Source: CAVUXJ01 sp963814975 (GTDB lineage: Bacteria > Acidobacteriota > Vicinamibacteria > Vicinamibacterales > CAVVIG01). From it: 64,000 nucleotides of DNA. The translations under genes were made by a program, and so were the position numbers. Positions 59,871 through 64,000 of the stretch are shown here, one piece after another. The notes under the pieces were generated by a model. The model did no database searches. It worked only from the letters and a program-made list of their open reading frames with translations, and was not told the origin of the DNA. The first letter of the stretch is position 1. Every line of letters begins with the position of its first letter. The stretch spans positions 434,001 to 498,000 of the forward strand of contig CAWFFB010000022.1 of the NCBI GenBank assembly GCA_963814975.1, read 5' to 3'.

Positions 59871-60842
59871 TTACCTTCGGTACCAATCGTGGAGCCTGTC
59901 ACCTTCCGGAATCTTCCACTTGACGTCGAGGATGAGCCTTTCGCCCTCCCAGTGCCGGACGAGCGGCTGCTTGCGCAACCCGCCGTACATGAACTCTTCG
60001 ACGAACTCGATGCAGCGGTACTCGAGCAGCTGCGCGTTCGGCTCCAACCGTCGATAGAGCGGCATCGAGAACTTCCATGGCCTGGTGAACACGTTGGGAT
60101 CCTCGACCGTCACCTCGTAGTGGATCGCGTCCTTTGTGATAGGGGTGAAGCGCTCCGTCACGTGCAGCGCCTCACTATGATAGTTGCCAGCCCTGTCGAA
60201 CCAGTTCTTGCCGTTGAACTCCGTCACGTCCGCGATCAACGTATCGCCTTCCCACCGGCCGACCGAATGTCCCATATATGTCAAGTCCGGCGGTGGCTCC
60301 ACCTGGTCGAGATGGATCGTGCGGCCGGTGCTCGTGAACGCGAATGCCATGTGGACTTTGTTCGTGCTCTGGACGATTTGAACGGGGTAGGACATGTACA
60401 TCGCCCGCGGAATGCCCGGCAGGTAACATTTCAGCTCCGGATCGCGGTCGATCCAGCTGTCTCGGTTCTCGTTCCTGATTTTCAGCGTTTCCGGCTTGTA
60501 CGGGATGATGCCGTCGCCTTCCACCACTCCAACCGACCCGGGCACACCGCCTGCCGCGCCCAGCGCAAGCACGGGCGCCGCGGGCACCCGCGCATCGTCA
60601 TACGGGTAGACCCCCTGCTGCATGACGGCGCCCGGTCTCGCTTCGTGGGCCTCGAGATCCCAGTTCGCTTCGTTGAGCGCCTGCCAGATCCCGCTGAAAT
60701 CCGGCTTGCCGTCTGCGGTGCGCCCGGACGGCGCGTCCGACGGGCGGCCGCCGGACCGCGTCACGGCCAGCGTCACGACGGCGCCAAGCGCCGCCGCTGC
60801 CACTGCCACTGCAATCGTCGCCCCCCCGAGCTGACTCGCCAT
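59871..60842 (-). CDS. PDL.G.W-family secreted/anchored hypothetical protein
   Basis: Intact 323 aa. An N-terminal hydrophobic helix (TIAVAVAAAALGAVVTLAV) anchors or exports it. Family blocks: ADGKPDFSGIWQALN, ELKCYLPGIPRAMYMSYPVQIVQ, VHMAFAFTSTGRTIHLD, LTYMGHSVGRWEGDTLIADVTEFN, LHVTERFTPI, VEDPNVFTRPWKFSMPLYRR and a final YRCIEFVEEF. One Cys in the KCYLPG block and one near the end match the 19810 relative. Ten bases after the upstream paralogue, so co-transcribed. No catalytic residues are identifiable. Confidence 0.83.
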   Translation of the reverse strand: MASQLGGATIAVAVAAAALGAVVTLAVTRSGGRPSDAPSGRTADGKPDFSGIWQALNEANWDLEAHEARPGAVMQQGVYPYDDARVPAAPVLALGAAGGVPGSVGVVEGDGIIPYKPETLKIRNENRDSWIDRDPELKCYLPGIPRAMYMSYPVQIVQSTNKVHMAFAFTSTGRTIHLDQVEPPPDLTYMGHSVGRWEGDTLIADVTEFNGKNWFDRAGNYHSEALHVTERFTPITKDAIHYEVTVEDPNVFTRPWKFSMPLYRRLEPNAQLLEYRCIEFVEEFMYGGLRKQPLVRHWEGERLILDVKWKIPEGDRLHDWYRR

Positions 60843-60851
60843 GACGATCTC

Positions 60852-62111
60852 CTATCTCGTCAACGGGTTGGCTTCTTCGCCGGTATCCGCAAAGCCTCCC
60901 GCGAATCCGCCGCACCCCGCGCTGCACAAGGTAGCCGGATCCGGGCCACGCCCCCGGGCGAAGGCACGTTCTTCGGCGCGCGCACCCGCCAGCAGTGCCG
61001 GCATGCCGTAGTTCCCTTCGTGGCACCGCGGCTCTTTGTAGACGCGGTTCGCTTCGTCGGGCTGCTTCGTGTATTCCTGCTTCACCGTCCACGAACGGGT
61101 CCAGGTCGTGGGATCCTCGATCGTCACCATGTATTCCAACGTGCCGGCGTCGCGGCGGGTCCACCGCTCGACCAGGTGCAGGTTCTCGCGCGAGCCCTGG
61201 AAATCGGTCTTCGCCGAGAAGTTGGTCACGTCGACGACGAGCGTGTCACCTTCCCATCGGCCGCGCGAGTCGCCCCACCACTGACGAACGTTCGAAGGCA
61301 AGTGCGGCCGATCCGTGATAGGGATCACCCGCTGCCATCCCTGGCCTTGGCCCGTGTCGTAGAAGATCGAAACGGCCTGCGGCGACTGAACGATCTGTGG
61401 GAAGAAGCCGGCGGCGCCGCCAAAATCCGGGAGGACGGCTGCCATGCACCGTTCGCCGAGCGTCCGATCCTCGGGGCCGTAGGCACGATTGATCGCGCCT
61501 CCCCCACCGCCGCCGGCGGTGACATAGTACGGTGGCGTTTGGCCACGTTTCGGCGACGGGGGCCCATACGTTCCACCGTCGCAGCCGGGCAACTTGTTCT
61601 TGCAAACCTCGGTAGCTTGAAGCAGGGCCAGCTGGAACTGGCGCAACGCGTCCCTGCGTTTGATGGCCTCCGGGGCAAGCGGCGGGATACGGCCATCGGG
61701 CGGATCGACGATGAGCGACGTGCGCCTGCCCGTCGGCTTGTGCGAGAGAAAGATGTTCGTGGCGTAGGCCCCGCCCACGTCCTGTTCGCTGCCGCGCCCG
61801 TAGCGGCGGACGTCCTGGCTCACGATGGCCGACCGCTGCTTGTCCAGCTCGACCCGTTCTTCGTCGGTGAAGAACTCTCTGTTGCCATAACGGGTCGGCC
61901 GCTGGAGCGGGATTTCGTACGTGTCGTTCCAGATGCCCTGCAGATCCGGCGCACCCCACGGCGTTCTTGGCGCAGGACCTGCCTTCTCTGCGGCCTGACC
62001 GCCCGGCGCTGGCGCCTGTCCGACGACGGCGGGCTCTCCCAGCTCGAGGGCTACAGCCAGGGCAACCAGCACCACGGTCACACCGATCGCCTGGAAAAAT
62101 CGTTTCGCCAT
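60852..62111 (-). CDS. PDL.G.W-family secreted hypothetical protein, long form
   Basis: Intact 419 aa, first gene of the unit with the next paralogue and DUF6152. Signal peptide FFQAIGVTVVLVALAVALE. Blocks: TPWGAPDLQGIWNDTYEIPLQ, FFTDEERVELDKQRSAIV, SLIVDPPDGRIPPLAPEAI, RCMAAVLPDFGGAAGFFPQIVQS, VSIFYDTGQGQGWQRVIPI, SRGRWEGDTLVVDVTNFSAK, LHLVERWTRRDAGTLEYMVTIED. It has an extra ~90-residue insert with a paired-Cys stretch (VCKNKLPGC) and a Cys-rich end (LCSAGCGG), unlike the shorter members. ATG 62111 is followed by KRFF. Confidence 0.83.
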   Translation of the reverse strand: MAKRFFQAIGVTVVLVALAVALELGEPAVVGQAPAPGGQAAEKAGPAPRTPWGAPDLQGIWNDTYEIPLQRPTRYGNREFFTDEERVELDKQRSAIVSQDVRRYGRGSEQDVGGAYATNIFLSHKPTGRRTSLIVDPPDGRIPPLAPEAIKRRDALRQFQLALLQATEVCKNKLPGCDGGTYGPPSPKRGQTPPYYVTAGGGGGGAINRAYGPEDRTLGERCMAAVLPDFGGAAGFFPQIVQSPQAVSIFYDTGQGQGWQRVIPITDRPHLPSNVRQWWGDSRGRWEGDTLVVDVTNFSAKTDFQGSRENLHLVERWTRRDAGTLEYMVTIEDPTTWTRSWTVKQEYTKQPDEANRVYKEPRCHEGNYGMPALLAGARAEERAFARGRGPDPATLCSAGCGGFAGGFADTGEEANPLTR

Positions 62112-62280
62112 TTTTCAGTGCTCCCTCGGACACCCTGTGTCTACACCCGCCCTCCCCCGCTGTCAAGCGGTGCTGCGACACCGATCGGGCGGCGTCGCAT
62201 CGCAAGCATTCTTACAGGAAGCGTGGCCAACCAACCGTCCCGGCGCAACCACACACGCGTCTGTACCGCTACGGTCATGT
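62112..62280. other. Upstream region of the PDL.G.W operon
   Basis: The minus-strand promoter region of the operon is expected here. No clear -35/-10 pair was found. Confidence 0.35.
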
Positions 62281-62307
62281 CCGGTTCGAATCCCACCCGC
62301 TCCACCA
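62281..62307 (+). other. tRNA 3'-end remnant, probable integrase attachment site
   Basis: CCGGTTCGAATCCCACCCGC followed by TCCACCA is the T-loop, acceptor 3' strand and CCA end of a tRNA. The 5' side cannot fold: the T-stem and everything upstream are unrelated, and no matching acceptor 5' strand (GGAGCGG) lies 70-90 bases upstream. The minus strand reads GGAGGIRT, the familiar read-through tail of integrase genes that end in a tRNA. This is how an attL/attR half-site looks after integration. Confidence 0.6.
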
Positions 62308-62694
62308 GACCTTCCGCGAATGCTGTGCGGAGTCGAACCGCTAACAAAAGGCTCAGAAGTCCGGAAGCGAAAACGGCGCGGGCGTCTAGCCGTGATTGGC
62401 TGCCGATTTGTTGAGGCCGGCGCATCCATCGACGTGCCGTTCGAAGCGTTCTTGTAGCCCGCGCGTGCCGTTCGTACCTGTCCATGGCGAATTCCAAGAT
62501 TCGCGAGCATTCTTTGCCCGTGTCGCGGTCTTGGTAGCATTGTGCGGTGCGCTTAACAGAATGCCCCTTGCGCGCTTGAGTGCGACAGAAATATAGAGAG
62601 CCGCCGCTGAGCGGCATCTCGCGCATCGGGCTCCGTCCCCTTGGGCTGAATCATCGTGTTCTCAATCTGCTCCGACAGCCAACCAACCCCGTAT
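62308..62694. other. Possible decayed integrase 3' region
   Basis: On the minus strand a frame reads LQERFERHVDGCAGLNKSAA and stops 90 bases before the tRNA remnant, where an integrase gene would end. No tyrosine-recombinase catalytic motif (R...H-x-x-R...Y) is visible, so the identification is only positional. Confidence 0.25.
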
Positions 62695-63864
62695 TGTCCC
62701 AAATCGCGGCCGAGCGGTTACAGCCGGCTGGCCAAACACTTCACGCCGCTCGCTCGTAGTAATTCGGCAAGCCACCGAGCCGTGGACGCCGACGGATTCC
62801 GCCCTCGCGTCGACCAAGTGCCCGCCTCTCGATGAGCCGATTCTCGAGGCCTTGATGATTCCGCTCGCGATGATAGTGATCGACGAATTCCTGGAGGGCC
62901 CGCCTGAAATGACGCTCCCCGAGCGGCACGATCCGATCGAGGCACTCATGTTTGATCGACCGCACAAAGCGTTCGGCATAGGCGTTCGCATTGGGCGCCT
63001 GAAACGGTGTCTGCAGGACGTGCAATCCGGCCTCGCCCAGCAAGCGTTGCACAGCCCGGCTCCACTTTCGGTCACGGTCACAGATCAACATCCGATGATC
63101 GCTCAGCAGGCCGTCGGTTGCGGTGAGCGTTCGACAGACTTGGCGCATGAAGAGATCATTGGCATGCGGTGTGGACCCCACAATCTGCACACCCCGTGAT
63201 GCGAGGTCGATCACGAAGACGGTGTAGAACGTCACCAATCCGCGCCACGTCCAGACTTCCGTCGTGAAGAAATCGGCCCCAGCCACCGCGCCCCAGTGCG
63301 CGCGAAGAAACGTCTGCCACGAGGTCGGCCGCGCCGGCACCGGCGGCAGTCCGTGCCTCTTGAGAATCCGGGCGATCGTCGAGCGGCCAACACGATGCCC
63401 AAGATTCTTGAGGGCTCCTTGGATCCGCGTGTAACCCCACGTGGGATTCTCTTCCGCCATCCGGACGACCAAGCGTTGAATCTCGGCAAGGACACCGTGA
63501 CGGCCAGAGCGCCTGCTCGGGTACGTCCATTTCCGCACGATGAGCTGTCGGTGCCACCGCAGGATCGTGTCTGGCGTCACGAGGGTGGAGATCTGACGCA
63601 AGACTTGCCGTCCCAGCCGATGCCCGCGGACCGGCAGGCGTCGTCGGTCGGTGTCAGTAAACGTGAGGCGCCGCTGACCCAGCTGGCGTCGAAGGACGCG
63701 GTTCTCCTCCATCAGATACGCGATCGCCTGCCGCTCCTGGCGATCCAACCAGCCGGTGAAGACGGCGAGCACCATGTGGAGAGCCGACGCGTCGATCACC
63801 GCGGGAGTCTATAACACGCAGCCAAAATCGGCTGTTCGGACCGTGTCAGCCGAGTTGTGGGACA
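62695..63864 (-). mobile_element. Complete rve-type IS (about 1,170 bp)
   Basis: Ends TGTCCCA at 62695 and, inverted, at 63858-63864. The similarity extends outward (CCGTAT / CCGTAG), so the true ends may lie 5-7 bases further out. It encodes an intact transposase. A remnant of the same element type is at 50251-50432. Confidence 0.78.
62741..63799 (-). CDS. Integrase-core transposase, IS481-like, intact
   Basis: 352 aa. N-terminal helices (AYLMEENRVLRRQLGQRRLTF), VTPDTILRWHRQLIVRKW, helix-turn-helix NPTWGYTRIQGALKNLGHRVGRSTIARIL, then the DDE core VAGADFFTTEVWTWRG (Asp), MLICDRDRKWSRAV (Asp) and NANAYAERFVRSIKHECLD (Glu), tail DHYHRERNHQGLENRLIE and PNYYERAA. All catalytic residues are present and the inverted repeats are intact, so it may be mobile. 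Confidence 0.9.
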   Translation of the reverse strand: MIDASALHMVLAVFTGWLDRQERQAIAYLMEENRVLRRQLGQRRLTFTDTDRRRLPVRGHRLGRQVLRQISTLVTPDTILRWHRQLIVRKWTYPSRRSGRHGVLAEIQRLVVRMAEENPTWGYTRIQGALKNLGHRVGRSTIARILKRHGLPPVPARPTSWQTFLRAHWGAVAGADFFTTEVWTWRGLVTFYTVFVIDLASRGVQIVGSTPHANDLFMRQVCRTLTATDGLLSDHRMLICDRDRKWSRAVQRLLGEAGLHVLQTPFQAPNANAYAERFVRSIKHECLDRIVPLGERHFRRALQEFVDHYHRERNHQGLENRLIERRALGRREGGIRRRPRLGGLPNYYERAA

Positions 63865-63884
63865 CTACGGGCGTTCATGCGTTA

Positions 63885-64000
63885 AGTCACGCGCACGTTG
63901 ACGGCCGCGGAGGGCGGATGGCTAGTCAGCCACCGCGTGCTGATTTGTGACCGAGACGCCAAGTGGAGTGCACCGGTACGCGAGCGACTGGGCGCGGCCG
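63885..64000 (+). pseudogene. Transposase core fragment at the window edge
   Basis: Plus-strand frame reading LTAAEGGWLVSHRVLICDRD then AKWSAPVRERLGAA, the second catalytic Asp region of the same transposase type as 62741 (MLICDRDRKW). It starts abruptly and runs off the window, so whether it continues to a full element is unknown. Confidence 0.65.

Noticed and set aside
62225..62307. A complete tRNA gene ending in CCA
   Set aside because: The T-stem does not pair and no acceptor, D-arm or anticodon arm can be formed upstream; only the 3' end is tRNA-like.
59487..62414. A 975-codon plus-strand open frame opposite the DUF6152/PDL.G.W genes
   Set aside because: The three minus-strand genes are intact with signal peptides and conserved motifs. 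The plus-strand frame has none and crosses their intergenic gaps.

Overview
The window is high-GC bacterial DNA that looks like soil Acidobacteriota, probably the Vicinamibacteria. That placement is an inference. It rests on four secreted proteins carrying the PDL.G.W ... MGHS.G.W.GDTL signature, a DUF6152 protein, a Ser/Thr kinase with the MNPDRWQ-type N-terminal extension and a TonB-dependent receptor fragment. No rRNA gene or complete tRNA was found. About a dozen insertion sequences or IS remnants divide the window into short gene islands.

Layout. 1-4000: IS630 end inside a penicillin-acylase gene, then hisC and (-) selO. 4500-8300: a tRNA-Ser 5' half and two ~150-bp direct repeats bracketing a hybrid histidine kinase. 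8900-14120 (-): chaperone-like operon DUF2760 > Hsp70 > Hsp70-DUF3731. 14560-19030 (-): IS110 element and a Ser/Thr kinase with a C-terminal beta-propeller. 19800-23360: secreted PDL.G.W protein, then a MarR-controlled O-methyltransferase/VOC unit with visible operators. 23740-27030: sulfotransferase, glycosyltransferase and PIG-L-like protein (glycan modification). 27180-29413: DUF1445 protein and a branched-chain amino-acid-type ABC transporter start, cut by an IS. 31316-45020 (-): a 13.7-kb five-gene operon of large, mostly uncharacterised proteins, bracketed by two related IS copies. 46400-53000: MauG-type peroxidase, small membrane protein, a damaged bacterial voltage-gated channel, amidohydrolase and IS debris. 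53000-57400: TonB receptor, ankyrin and unknown gene fragments cut by two complete ISs. 57600-62110: RnfD/NqrB-like membrane protein with a Cys-rich tail and a DUF6152/PDL.G.W operon. 62100-64000: tRNA 3'-end attachment-site remnant and IS elements.

The best candidate for an undescribed system is the 31316-45020 operon: PhoD-like metallophosphoesterase > DUF6603 protein (~1145 codons) > ~880-codon protein > ~1280-codon protein > 513-aa protein. All four junctions overlap by 1-4 bases, a good sigma70-type promoter lies just upstream, and a related IS sits on each side.

Caveat: many genes read well only if single-base frameshifts are allowed (about eight in the beta-propeller kinase and at least eight in one gene of the large operon), while neighbours of similar length are intact. 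Several breaks fall in short homopolymers, so uncorrected long-read errors are likely for part of them. In-frame nonsense codons (28675, 45967) and IS insertions are better evidence of real gene decay. Frameshifted genes are given here as single features from true start to true stop.
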